DNA of 64,000 bases, from positions 1 to 64,000 of the forward strand of contig JBAIAA010000013.1 in the NCBI GenBank assembly GCA_037893245.1, given 5' to 3'. Below the pieces are notes generated by a model that did no database searches, was not told the origin of the DNA, and saw nothing but the letters and a program-made list of their open reading frames with translations. Source of the stretch: Crossaster papposus. Taxonomy: Eukaryota; Echinodermata; Asteroidea; Velatida; Solasteridae. A program made the translations under genes and the position numbers. This document shows, piece by piece, positions 23,201 through 33,559 of the stretch. Numbering within the stretch: the first letter of the stretch is position 1; every line of letters starts with the position of its first letter.

Positions 23201-23242
23201 TGGGATGGTTGAGCTATCTACGCGCTTACTTCTAATGTATTT

Positions 23243-24400
23243 CTAGAAGGGACGCTGGTCTGATTCCAAATTATCAATACTATTCTTGATGTAGTCGGAC
23301 TCTGCTTTCTTGATGATCTTTTTCACAGTGCGACGAGCTTCACGGAAGTTTTCCCAGTCAGCAGGTAGTTGCGATTGTTTCGCTTTTTTATGGAGCTTAT
23401 CTCGCTTTTTGATCAGTTTCCTAATGTTCTTGGTAACCCAGGGTAGACTATTGGATGGGCGGAATGTCTTACTGGGAATATTTTCATCCCTGGACTTGAG
23501 CAAGGTTTTTTTGAGCCTATTATAAGTGTCAGCAACAGTGTATTGAGTGGGGTCCTTGGCAAAGTATTGCTCTTTAAATTGACGCATATCTTCACGCATC
23601 TGATCAAAGTTTCCTTTATTAGCTAAGAAAACTTTACGCCTTGGTTTCTTGAGAAGCTTAGGTTTTGACACAACAGAAGTTACCACTACGTCGTGATCGC
23701 CCAATCCAGGCCTGACGACACACTCCTTGAGTTTAGTAGGCAAGTTGGTCAGGACAAGATCAAGTATGTTCGATGTTGTTGCGGTTACTCTGGTTGGTTC
23801 TTTGGTCAGCTGCGTAAGATGGAACTCGTCGCAGATTGTGAGCAAATGATTTCCATAGTGATCACCAGGAGCAGGTGGTTCTATGAGCCAATCAATCTCT
23901 GAGCAGTTGAAATCACCAGTTAAGACGACAAAAGGAATGGTATTTTTCTGGTACACTTTACCTAAGGATTCTTCAAGTCTATTCCCAATATTCAACAAGT
24001 TTACTTGGCGCCCTGTAAAAGTTCCCAACATAAAGTGGTTTGGCATCTTGGAGATGAATACAAACCCATATTATTTCACAATCGGTGTCCATTTCCGGGC
24101 AGTGAGTACTGACGAGGTTTGATTTGACAGCTGTACACCACCTCCCCCACGCTTTCTGTCCTTGCGGTACACGTTGAAATGCACAGGGAACAGTTCTTGG
24201 GAGGAGATATCGCCGTCGACTTTAGATTCTGTTACACAAACAATATCAGCATTATGTTCGTCAATGAGTGCATGAAACGGAGCAACTTTGTTGCTCAATC
24301 CTTCAGCGTTTATTGTCAGAATTTTAACGTTGCATTTTCCAGTCAATTTGACTTTAGGGAGTCTAGGTTGGTTATTTCTTTGTTCAGTTTTCTCGATCGT
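23243..24400 (-). pseudogene. LINE endonuclease domain (two frames)
   Basis: AP-endonuclease-like region of the same LINE. The first frame (to about 24071) gives the N-terminal strands with CVTESKVDGD and KRGGGGV. The second (24046-23243) carries VLTGDFNCSEIDW, ATTSNILDLVLTN and GLGDHDVVV. These fit target-nicking endonucleases of LINEs. A stop separates the halves. Confidence 0.83.
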
Positions 24401-24474
24401 ATATTTTCGCGCGCGCTGTGTACACTGTACTTCGTATTCGTGAGTCTCTTTTCAAGAGTGGAAATGCCAGTGTT

Positions 24475-24560
24475 ACGACAAGAAACCCTTCGCTGCGGTG
24501 TAAAAAAAATATACGCCTACGGCTCTGGCCTACAGCTAGTTATTGCGCCCCCAAGAAATG
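24475..24560. repeat. Right copy of the inverted repeat flanking the LINE
   Basis: aacccttcgctgcggtgtaa followed by an A-run and atacgcctacggctctggcc is the inverse of 20930-20975. Confidence 0.5.
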
Positions 24561-24849
24561 CTTGAATAAAGTTAATGCATATGATGTCACACGCACGTCG
24601 CACTTCACGACAGCGCCCCCAAGGAGGTCTAGTTGCGTAATCACGGCATATACGGGTGCATATCACTCACCTCTATACCTGGACATATCGTTGCCCATAT
24701 TCTGCCGTGCTGACACTTTTATTTATTCCATTTCTTTACCCAGGGTGTGCCCAAACAGTTTAAAACTGGTTTTCATTGGGGCCCTGCATACATCAACAAA
24801 TAAAATAACAGTACATATTATAAATACAAGGATATTACAGGAATTCTAA

Positions 24850-26445
24850 ACAAAATTCTAAATACTAATTCTGATTTACGAGATAGGCGAAAATCCGCCA
24901 AATAAAAAAACTTTTAGGTGAAAAATAAGAAGGGGAAATTCCTATCCGGCTCCACATTATAGTGGCAACCAAGTTCTAACTCCGTAGATCAGCGCAATTG
25001 GCATAATATCTAACACTCAGATGGCATGTCGGAGCTCTGATTTAAATGTGCTTAATGAGTCCAATGTTCGCAATTGTTCGGGCAGATTATTCCAAATATT
25101 TGCACCACTCACAGCGAAACTTGTGGCGTAGCATTCTTTTTTGGCGAAAGGAACTTTCAGTGCCGTGTGGGTTGATTGCCTTGTTTCGCGAATTACTGTA
25201 AGTGGTTTGACAATATTTGTCATGTACAAAGGAGTCATTTTGTTGATACTTTTGAAGACAAGAATAGCCTTTTTTGACTTGACTCTTTTTGAAAAAGGGG
25301 CCCAATTAAGACGAGCAAACATATCCTCTGAAGGGGTGAGGAAGGTACATTTAAGGATTATCCGCGCGGCTCTTTTGAGACATTTGTTTAACATATTATC
25401 GTGAGATATGTACCTTCCTCCCCACACAGTACAACAATACTCTAATGTTGGCATAACTAGACTTACAAATAGTGTGTGCAAGCTGTGCTGAGGGATACAA
25501 TCACGGATTCTTCTTAGTATACCTAATTTAGACACCACATTTTTTCTTACGTATTCGACATGTGGGCCCCAACTTAATGCTTCATCAATAATTACACCCA
25601 AACATTTATAAGACTTCACATTTTCAATACGACTACCAGCAATGCATACATTTAAATTAACATTATATATTTTCTGCCTAGTACCAATAAGCATGCATTT
25701 GGTTTTGGTGGCATTTAAAGCTAGCTTGTTTCTTCCGCACCAGTTGCGAAAACTAGTAAGAGCTGTATTTAAGCTACTTTCTATTATATTAATGTTGGAG
25801 GAGCTACACGTTAATGTGGAGTCATCTGCATACATAAATAAGTTGCAGTTTGAGGCAATACAAAATGCAAAGGTCACTAGTATAGACAATGAATAAAAGT
25901 GGACCTAGTATCGACCCCTGTGGAACACCAGTGTTTACGGACTGGACCTTTGATATGGTGCCGCCAATATTCACAGACTGACTACGTTCACTTAGGTACG
26001 ACTTAAACCAATTTATTACAGAAGATGACATGTTCATCCTTTCTAGTTTCTTTAGTAAGATTTCATGATCAACACAATCAAATGCTTTACTGAGGTCTAT
26101 AAACACACTGCCTGTAACTTGTCCATTCTCCATGGCCGCAAAACACTTGTTTGTTAAGTCATGTAGGGTGCTTTCAGTTGAGTGCAGGGGTCTAAATCCC
26201 GACTGGCAACTAGGAATCAGATTGTTTTCATCAAGATATCTATATACCGATGAGTGCACCCATCTTTCTAAAATCTTAGAGATAATTGGCAGTATAGAAA
26301 TTGGACGATAGTTACCTGTACTACATTTATTTCCTCCCTTGTGAATTGGTGTTACTAAAGCATGTTTCCAATCTTTAGGGTATCGCTCACATCTTATAGA
26401 CAGGTTAACAATATGAGTTAAAGATTGAAGTCGGCGAGCACGCGC
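24850..26445 (-). mobile_element. Second LINE (CR1/L2-like), 5' truncated, frameshifted
   Basis: On the minus strand from 26445: SLTHIVNLSIRCERYPKDWK, LVTPIHKGG, NYRPISILPIISKILE, SGFRPLHSTESTL, VFIDLSKAFDCVDH and GVPQGSILGPLLFIVYTSDL. Near 25870 a frameshift leads to LFMYADDSTL (catalytic YADD), then SYKCLGVIIDEALSWGPHV, EYCCTVWGG and a C-terminal segment ending LSTFKSELRHAI at 25017. The first coding blocks and the endonuclease are absent. It differs clearly from the LINE at 21085-24470. The 3' end is placed only roughly. Confidence 0.87.
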
Positions 26446-26639
26446 GGCGGCCATTTTACACTTCCAAGAGCGATACGGTTCACTATACATTACGTACTGA
26501 AGGGCTGTATTGTGTAGACACTATTTTTGATTACCTGGGGCGTGTCGCTTCCTTTTTTTATTATTATAGGAGACCTTGGAAGTTAAATCAAGCCTTGTTT
26601 TATTATTCTCCCGAAGGAAAAATAAAATGCTTTAATAAA

Positions 26640-26970
26640 TGAATACATTTCTGAACTGATTAACCCGAACGCTCCCCAATCCTCCAAAATCCTCATTGCA
26701 GTTTTGGAGGATTTTTGAGGATTGAGGATGTATGAGGTTTAAATAAAATGAGGATTTTGGAGGATTTAGGCACGATGTGGTTTCAAGTGTGGAGGATTTT
26801 TGAGGATTGAGGCTGAATGGGGTTTTCAACAAATCTTAATGAGAATTTTGGAGGATTGACTTTTATCAATCCCCAGAATCCTCATTGCAGTTTTGGAGGA
26901 TTAAAAAAAATAAGGATTTTGAAGAATTGAGGCACATGATGTTGTGGAGAGTTTTTGAGGATTGCTAGCA
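26640..26970. repeat. Degenerate GAGGATTTTGGAGGATT repeat
   Basis: Irregular repeats of ttttggaggatttttgagga and its complement (ccccaatcctccaaaatcct near 26674; ccccagaatcctcattgc near 26870). No coding content. Confidence 0.65.
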
Positions 26971-27403
26971 AGAAGGGTTAGGGGGTAAGGGTTAATGAAT
27001 AGATCAATAAACAATACATTTGTAAATGATGTGCTTTCTTGCAAGATGTTTTGAAAATTCTTTACATTTTGCCATTAAACCATATAGAATTCAAAAAAAG
27101 GCACTTGTGATGTGGCAAAGGTTTTAAATGGTTTACAAATCATTCCTAATCACTGTATTCTTTTCTTTTTTTCAAAAAAATATTTTATCATCACTGACAC
27201 GTATTTGAACTGTATATATTAGAATAAAGAAAATAACATGAGGTAAAATGAATTCTCAATCTTATATTGTACCGGTTTATTGTACAGGTCAATTCAACAA
27301 TTTTTCATTATAAAATTCTATTTTTCAGAATAATTACAGTATATTTTGCGCAATCATTTTGCTGGATGCCCAGAATCAACATTTACTTTCAGATGAGTAT
27401 GAT
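26971..27403. other. No recognisable feature
   Basis: AT-rich sequence without a supportable gene or element. Confidence 0.45.
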
Positions 27404-27461
27404 ATTTCTTAATAATTCGGTAGTAAATATTTTCGATATCTGCAAATGGTGTATACTACCT
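27404..27461. mobile_element. End fragment of the TTAA MITE
   Basis: Inverse of the first 58 bp or so of the element at 11581-11925, ending AATGGTGTATACTACCT and followed by TTAA at 27462-27465. The other end is missing. Confidence 0.7.
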
Positions 27462-27465
27462 TTAA

Positions 27466-28150
27466 GTTCAGATTTGTCAAATAAATATTTAATACATGAT
27501 GTATACAATTTATTTCAAAATTAATCTTCTTTCAACATAACAAGGGATTATTTTACAAATTTCATGAAGATAAAGTGAAACAATATGTCAATAATAACAA
27601 TTCCTTTAGTAATTCTTCAGTTTAAATACAGGCACATGGCTACTCAAAACTGAATGTTTTGAAAAAGGTGTTGTTAAAGCAAAAGTAGATAATACAGAGA
27701 ATACTTCGTCACAGTTTTCACGAAGAACGAAAATCATACCTTTTTCAATTTTTGTTTTATGGTGGACATTGATTAACTTTATCGATCCCAACAACTTGAG
27801 GGAGTTTTCTTGTCAAAATCTATTTAATTAGTATAATTACGGTAATTCTGCAAAAGACAAATTCAACAAAAACGCATTTTGAGTTTTTACGAAGAGACAA
27901 ATTCAAATTTGTCCCTTCGTGAAAACCGAACATAGCAGTCAGGGTTTTCACGAAGTGCCAATTCAACCTTGTCTCCGGGACCGCGATGGCGCTCGTTGTT
28001 TTTTAATATGAAATCGGTGCGGGCGCACTCGCACGGACGATAAACGATTGAGAACGATGTTGTATTTCAAAATAGCGTCCTAAAACTTGTAAAAGTTACG
28101 CTTTTACTCGCTTAACGACGATCATCTAGCGCCCTGCAGGCTGCAGTGGC
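27466..28150. other. No gene seen; short repeats of a gttttcacgaag motif
   Basis: AT-rich to 27840, then segments with ttttcacgaagtgccaattc that resemble the tandem repeat at 49745-49995. GC content rises from 27960 to 28190. Confidence 0.4.
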
Positions 28151-28151
28151 C

Positions 28152-28185
28152 ATGCTGAGTTCGGCAGGGGCTGAGACAAAACAAA
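28152..28185 (+). CDS. Possible first coding exon cut off by a foldback insertion
   Basis: An ATG in fair context (gtggccATGC) opens 11 codons (MLSSAGAETKQ) ending at a strong donor (AAA/GTAAGT). The GC-rich upstream sequence would suit a promoter. About 90 bp further on, the 16-mer foldback element begins. Too short to be sure. Confidence 0.22.
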
Positions 28186-28288
28186 GTAAGTACATTATTG
28201 TGTGATCCTTTTTACATACAGTAACCAGGCTTAGGATATTTGTCTAGCACCAACACAAATAACGTACCGTACGCTAGGGGAATACAGG

Positions 28289-30160
28289 CCAACTCGTACG
28301 CGAGCCAACTCGTACGCGAGCCAACTCGTACGCGAGCCAACTCGTACGCGAGCCAACTCGTACGCGAGCCAACTCGTACGCGAGCCAACTCGTACGCGAG
28401 CCAACTCGTACGCGGGCCAACTCGTACGCGGGCCAACTCGTACGCGGGCCAACTCGTACGCGGGCCAACTCGTACGCGGGCCAACTCGTACGCGGGCCAA
28501 CTCGTACGCGGGCCAACTCGTACGCGGGCCAACTCGTACGCGGGCCAACTCGTACGCGGGCCAACTCGTACGCGGGCCAACTCGTACGCGGGCCAACTCG
28601 TACGCGGGCCAACTCGTACGCGGGCCAACTCGTACGCGGGCCAACTCGTACGCGGGCCAACTCGTACGCGGGCCAACTCGTACGCGGGCCAACTCGTACG
28701 CGGGCCAACTCGTACGCGGGCCAACTCGTACGCGGGCCAACTCGTACGCGGGCCAACTCGTACGCGGGCCAACTCGTACGCGGGCCAACTCGTACGCGGG
28801 CCAACTCGTACGCGGGCCAACTCGTACGCGGGCCAACTCGTACGCGGGCCAACTCGTACGCGGGCCAACTCGTACGCGGGCCAACTCGTACGCGGGCCAA
28901 CTCGTACGCGGGCCAACTCGTACGCGGGCCAACTCGTACGCGGGCCAACTCGTACGCGGGCCAACTCGTACGCGGGCCAACTCGTACGCGGGCCAACTCG
29001 TACGCGGGCCAACTCGTACGCGGGCCAACTCGTACGCGGGCCAACTCGTACGCGGGCCAACTCGTACGCGGGCCAACTCGTACGCGGGCCAACTCGTACG
29101 CGGGCCAACTCGTACGCGGGCCAACTCGTACGCGGGCCAACTCGTACGCGGGCCAACTCGTACGCGGGCCAACTCGTACGCGGGCCAACTCGTACGCGGG
29201 CCAACTCGTACGCGGGCCAACTCGTACGCGGGCCAACTCGTACGCGGGCCAACTCGTACGCGGGCCAACTCGTACGCGGGCCAACTCGTACGCGGGCCAA
29301 CTCGTACGCGGGCCAACTCGTACGCGGGCCAACTCGTACGCGGGCCAACTCGTACGCGGGCCAACTCGTACGCGGGCCAACTCGTACGCGGGCCAACTCG
29401 TACGCGGGCCAACTCGTACGCGGGCCAACTCGTACGCGGGCCAACTCGTACGCGGGCCAACTCGTACGCGGGCCAACTCGTACGCGGGCCAACTCGTACG
29501 CGGGCCAACTCGTACGCGGGCCAACTCGTACGCGGGCCAACTCGTACGCGGGCCAACTCGTACGCGGGCCAACTCGTACGCGGGCCAACTCGTACGCGGG
29601 CCAACTCGTACGCGGGCCAACTCGTACGCGGGCCAACTCGTACGCCGGCCAACTCGTACGCCGGCCAACTCGTACGCCGGCCAACTCGTACGCCGGCCAA
29701 CTCGTACGCCGGCCAACTCGTACGCCGGCCAACTCGTACGCCGGCCAACTCGTACGCCGGCCAACTCGTACGCCGGCCAACTCGTACGCCGGCCAACTCG
29801 TACGCCGGCCAACTCGTACGCCGGCCAACTCGTACGCCGGCCAACTCGTACGCCGGCCAACTCGTACGCCGGCCAACTCGTACGCCGGCCAACTCGTACG
29901 CCGGCCAACTCGTACGCCGGCCAACTCGTACGCCGGCCAACTCGTACGCCGGCCAACTCGTACGCCGGCCAACTCGTACGCCGGCCAACTCGTACGCCGG
30001 CCAACTCGTACGCCGGCCAACTCGTACGCCGGCCAACTCGTACGCCGGCCAACTCGTACGCCGGCCAACTCGTACGCCGGCCAACTCGTACGCCGGCCAA
30101 CTCGTACGCCGGCCAACTCGTACGCCGGCCAACTCGTACGCCGACCAACTCGTACGCGGA
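28289..30160. repeat. 16-bp tandem array, about 117 copies (CCAACTCGTACGCGGG)
   Basis: Three consecutive variant blocks: CGCGAG units (to about 28415), CGCGGG units (about 28416-29645) and CGCCGG units (about 29646-30140), then single CGCCGA and CGCGGA units. Within a block copies look identical. The stop-free unit opens frames over 600 codons on both strands, which are not genes. Confidence 0.93.
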
Positions 30161-30573
30161 CCAAATACTTTTTTGTTATCTTAAAAAAACTAACCAAATG
30201 AAAACATTAGTCTAAAAATATCTATTATAAAAAGAAGTTATGTCAAACAATGATTACGAAATTAAAACCAAGATGTATAATAAACAATAGTACAATTTTA
30301 CACGAATGTGTTTGTTAAAAAAAAAGTCTTAAGCAATAAATATTCTTAAAAACCGAAGAAGATGAGACTGAACAGACTGAATCTCATGCAACTTGTAGAT
30401 CGTTACATTTAATGGAAATACAATTGTTGACGAAATGTATACACAAGGCTAAGGTTAATAATGCCAAAAGGTTAATAATGCGCCCAACATCGTACAGATT
30501 AGCCTTGGATGCCCAGAGTATCTGCCTTTTTAATTGATCAACGCCACCCGTACCCGTGAACCACATATTTGAA
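30161..30573. other. Non-coding core of the 16-mer foldback element
   Basis: AT-rich sequence starting ccaaatacttttttgttatc and ending in ccacccgtacccgtgaacca. No reading frame of note. The homologous cores in the other copies define the family. Confidence 0.75.
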
Positions 30574-30703
30574 CCGCGTACGAGTTGGACCGCGTACGAG
30601 TTGGCTGGCGTACGAGTTGGTTGGCGTACGAGTTGTCCCGCATACGAGTTGACCAATCTGCGTACGAGTTGTCCCGCGTACGAGTTGGTTCGCGTACGAG
30701 TTG
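30574..30703. repeat. Short degenerate inverse 16-mer arm
   Basis: Eight diverged copies of (n)cgcgtacgagttg, inverted relative to the long array at 28289-30160. Confidence 0.85.
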
Positions 30704-30975
30704 ACCTGTTTCCGCCTAGGGCTAGGCCTGAAAAAATACAGTTATACTCGTCGTAGACGTAGTCTTACCCGTAATCCGTAGTCGGACAACACCTTGGGAA
30801 ACATGTGGAAGGTCCACACAATTGTCTTAAAAATTTCATCTGTTTGGGACTTTCATTTCCGGCATTTTACATGTACGGCCGCTGTGTGGAAGTCCAGTAA
30901 TAATTTGAGCCACATTTATGGGGCAAAAAAGTTGGATTAACTAAATAAAACAAATATTTGGGCCTAGGCGTTATA

Positions 30976-31465
30976 CGTTGCGTAGCCAGGGCATATCGTC
31001 AACTAGGACCCAAGCAAACTCGGACCCAAGACCAACTCGGACCTGAACCAACGATGACCAACTCAACTTGGACCCATATTGAGAATAATGTGGAATGTTT
31101 TCATGCGAAGCACGCCGCGCACATTTTTCAATTAGTGTTGGTTTGAATAAATGAATGGAGTGATTGACAATGACATACATTTTTGCTGTATACATGTACA
31201 GCAGTACTCTTTGCATTTAATACCTTAACGTCGACACCTTTGGATCAGAATGAGTTACAGGTTTATACTAAACTGTTTAGAATAGCCTAAAATCAACGGA
31301 AGAAATAAGTTCCCGATCACGCAAAAACAGTGATCGGATCCAATACTGGTGGGTCTGAGTCGGTCGTCGTTGGGTCCGAGTTGGGTCCAAGTTGAAAGTG
31401 GGTCCAAGATGGCATGGGTCCAAGCTGGTTTGGGTCCGAGTTGGCCTGATCCTGGCATAGCAACG
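30976..31465. mobile_element. Small 16-mer foldback element, 490 bp
   Basis: Ends form an imperfect inverted repeat (CGTTGCGTAGCCAGG against CCTGGCATAGCAACG). The left arm (31006-31077) has units of the form CCAACTCGGACCCAAG; the right arm (31350-31458) has them inverted (gggtccgagttgg, gggtccaag). The core is about 270 bp and non-coding. It is the same architecture as the larger elements with a different 16-mer but the same CAACTCG core. Confidence 0.72.
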
Positions 31466-31499
31466 TTAGTGCCAGTGGTGGTGTGTTCCCTACGTTAAT

Positions 31500-31625
31500 G
31501 TGGCGCAAAAACTTCTTTGTTGACCAACTTCAAATTAATTTAGTAAAGTAATGCTTGCTATTTGACGTCTGTGAACAATGTGTCATAACATTTCGTCCAA
31601 AATTCAAAAACAGTGGCGACTGCAA
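31500..31625. repeat. Segment shared with 760-905
   Basis: acttctttgttgac, aatgcttgctattt, aacaatgtg and gtggcgactgcaaattg recur in order in the sequence after the short array at 572-696. It probably marks a common target repeat or an outer part of the element family. Confidence 0.5.
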
Positions 31626-31872
31626 ATTGGTTTCAAACTAAAGGGTTCACTGTGCAGAAATACATTTCTCAACTAACTTTGTAAAGGGTGGATAAACTCA
31701 CAAATAATGAGCGGGAATATTTAAACCTTTTGCTTACCAGGTGAAGTGCGCCACAGGATATGTGAATTGTGCCAACAATACTAAAATTTACGTGTCCGCC
31801 TACCCCAAGTGCAAATGCTGCAGCTGGTATCTAGGGATCCTTTTTTATATAATTTGTTTTTCTTTTTTCCAG

Positions 31873-31939
31873 GACGTCAATTGTGAACATGTTAGAAAAA
31901 AACACCAGGAAAATGCCCAAGTCAAAGAACACTTAAATG
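31873..31939 (+). CDS. Candidate small exon upstream of the DUF7869-type gene
   Basis: A pyrimidine tract and acceptor (tttttcttttttccag) precede 22 codons (DVNCEHVRKKHQENAQVKEH...) ending at the donor ATG/GTGAGG. The exon ends in phase 1, whereas the exon at 32221 needs two bases from its predecessor, so the two are not directly joined as drawn. The frame is also open upstream to 31741. Confidence 0.3.
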
Positions 31940-32220
31940 GTGAGGATTCCAATGGGTCATAATTTAGAAAGAAATTTATCTTTTGGCATGGACAATTCCA
32001 ATACATTCAGACACATGCAAAGTAAGAAACACGTGTAAAGATTCCAAATAACCTTGAAGGAATAAAACAACAAATTGTGTCTGGCCTACTTTGAGTAACC
32101 CTGTAAATGTTTGATATGCTATTTTCAAAGTTGTCCAAAACATTTAGAACTTTTATACATGTATGCATGGAAGTTATTTAAACAGTCCTTAACATTACTT
32201 GTATTCAATTGTGTTTTCAG

Positions 32221-32465
32221 CACTGACGAGGACAAGGATGTCTTGGTGTTGTGGGACAAAGATGGTTCCACAAATGTTGTGTCTGCCAGCTCCCTTCATT
32301 TAGAAACACAATGTACACGGTTTCAAAAGGAATCAAAGGTAACCATGAGATGGATGGATGGAGACTGGACAGGAAGGGTTCTTGACGTCGAGGGATCACC
32401 CTGGTCATCAGACTCAGACTCTGACTCCGACAACATCCCCTTAGCAAAAATGTATGCTAAACCAG
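32221..32465 (+). CDS. Tudor/SH3-like exon, probably of the DUF7869-type gene
   Basis: Acceptor ttcaattgtgttttcag and donor CCAG/GTATGG bound 245 nt coding for about 81 residues. The protein has VLVLWDKDGSTNVV, then FQKESKVTMRWMDGDWTGRV, then an acidic SDSDSDSDNIPLAK tail. The G/S-V-M-W-x-DG-W-G-V pattern is like small beta-barrel chromatin or RNA readers (Tudor/SH3 type). It lies 1.1 kb upstream of the long repeat-bearing exon on the same strand. Phase 1 at its end can join an acceptor at 33559/33560 in frame, but the better-looking acceptor at 33538 leads to an early stop. Membership in the same gene is therefore an inference. Confidence 0.5.
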
Positions 32466-33558
32466 GTATGGAATTTTAAAATGATTTCCCTCATATATAC
32501 GCCGGTTCTTGACACAGACAGTCACCAGTAGAGGGCGATCTATTCACTCGAGCAAACTATACAAATTCGGTCTTGCGAAATTTGGCACCATGAAATTACC
32601 TTGAGTGCATGTATCTTATACTGTATGCACACACTCAAGTCCATTAACAGCCATGCGTTTGTATTGACCGGCAATCGTGGTCGTCGGACAAAAGAATATG
32701 GGCTCAAACAATGGGTCCACGATTGACACAACGTCCACGATCTTTTTTCCATGTACAAATCCTATGGCGATCATCAAAAAACGTTAAAGTATGAACAAAA
32801 GAGGGAAGACGGTCGGACAATACCCCGTCCACGATTGCCGGTCAAAACATAGCTGCATGGTCTTAGGCGTGTGTGCACATGAGCTATGCTTATTATTTCA
32901 TGGGTCCAAGTGCCAAAGTTCCCAAAAAGGGATTTGGATATTTCGCGTGCGTGGGTAGATTGTACTGAAAGCGTGGGTAGATTGTACCAGTGTGCTCTAT
33001 CAGGAACTGGCGTGTATTTGAGTCTTGAATTAGGATTATAATATAATGTAAGGCAGGGCTAATCATGTATTACACTATTTTACACCCCCCCCAAAAAAAA
33101 AATAAAAAAAAAAAATACTGTAATACATGGATATCACTTGTATCAAATTGAAGCTATGAAGTGTACAGTTTAGATATAATTAAAGTTGATGTCCACTTGC
33201 AATGCTAAATTAGCATTGGCTATTACAGATGCACTTTCATTTGTCACCTGTAAATGCAGTTCTTTTTAATCACATTGGTAAAAATAGAATTAATTATTCA
33301 TGTACTAGTGCTCAACCCCTGACAAGCTTTGGTTAACATCAAAGTATATAATTCCTACCTAATTGTTAGCACGTTGTTACAATTTTAAAAGCTCTAAACA
33401 AGACACAGTGAAGAATGAGCATCTGATCGCCTACTGTACTCTGCTATGTACACACAACCGGTAGAATTTACATTTAATGTACTGGGGTCATTATTATAAT
33501 TATTCAGTCTGTGTTTTTTGTTTGTTTTTATCATACAGTTGAGAACAAAGAGTAAGAA
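32466..33558. other. Presumed intron with a MITE and low-complexity runs
   Basis: Contains the MITE at 32656-32848, a C/A run near 33087-33117, and AT-rich sequence. The stretch before 33539 ends in a consensus acceptor (tttttatcatacag). Confidence 0.45.
32656..32848. mobile_element. MITE with TTGACCGGCAATCGTGG termini, copy 1
   Basis: TTGACCGGCAATCGTGG at 32656-32672 is inverted at 32832-32848. A second copy is at 61079-61254. Further internal pairs (gtccacgattg, cggtcggacaat) are also shared. No clear target duplication. Confidence 0.7.
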
Positions 33559-33559
33559 G

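Larger units (their letters stand above)
21085..24470 (-). mobile_element. CR1/L2-group LINE, nearly full second ORF, disabled
   Basis: Reading the minus strand from 24470: the end of a first ORF (STLEKRLTNTKYS...), then an AP-type endonuclease starting VKILTINAEGLSNK with CVTESK, GGGG, LTGDFN and GDHDVV motifs. A linker and a reverse transcriptase follow, with AAGPDEM, NYRPISL, QHGFRKGHSC, DFTKAFDCV, GVQQGTVLGPLLFL and the catalytic FADD box. A C-terminal segment ends with RTIRDWNRLP and a stop near 21521. The frame breaks near 24070, 23240-23215 and 21950, so it is inactive as read. The 3' untranslated part runs to about 21085. It is 5' truncated within ORF1. Confidence 0.88.
28274..30719. 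mobile_element. 16-mer foldback element (TU-like), intact pair of arms
   Basis: Outermost ends are an imperfect inverted repeat: CTAGGGGAATACAGG at 28274-28288 against CCTGTTTCCGCCTAG at 30705-30719 (12 of 15 match). Inside lie a long homogeneous array (28289-30160), a non-coding core of about 415 bp, and a short degenerate array in inverse orientation (30574-30703). The core is shared, inverted, with the element at 16190-18989; its first 48 bp are shared with the one at 1778. Structure matches foldback/TU elements. No transposase is present, so it must move in trans if at all. Confidence 0.82.

Noticed and set aside
1778..30160. Centromeric satellite
   Set aside because: Arrays are short (0.7-1.9 kb), each bounded by element cores and unique DNA, and differ in unit sequence between loci.
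28212..30201. 650-codon frames on both strands
   Set aside because: Same artefact; no conserved sequence at either end.
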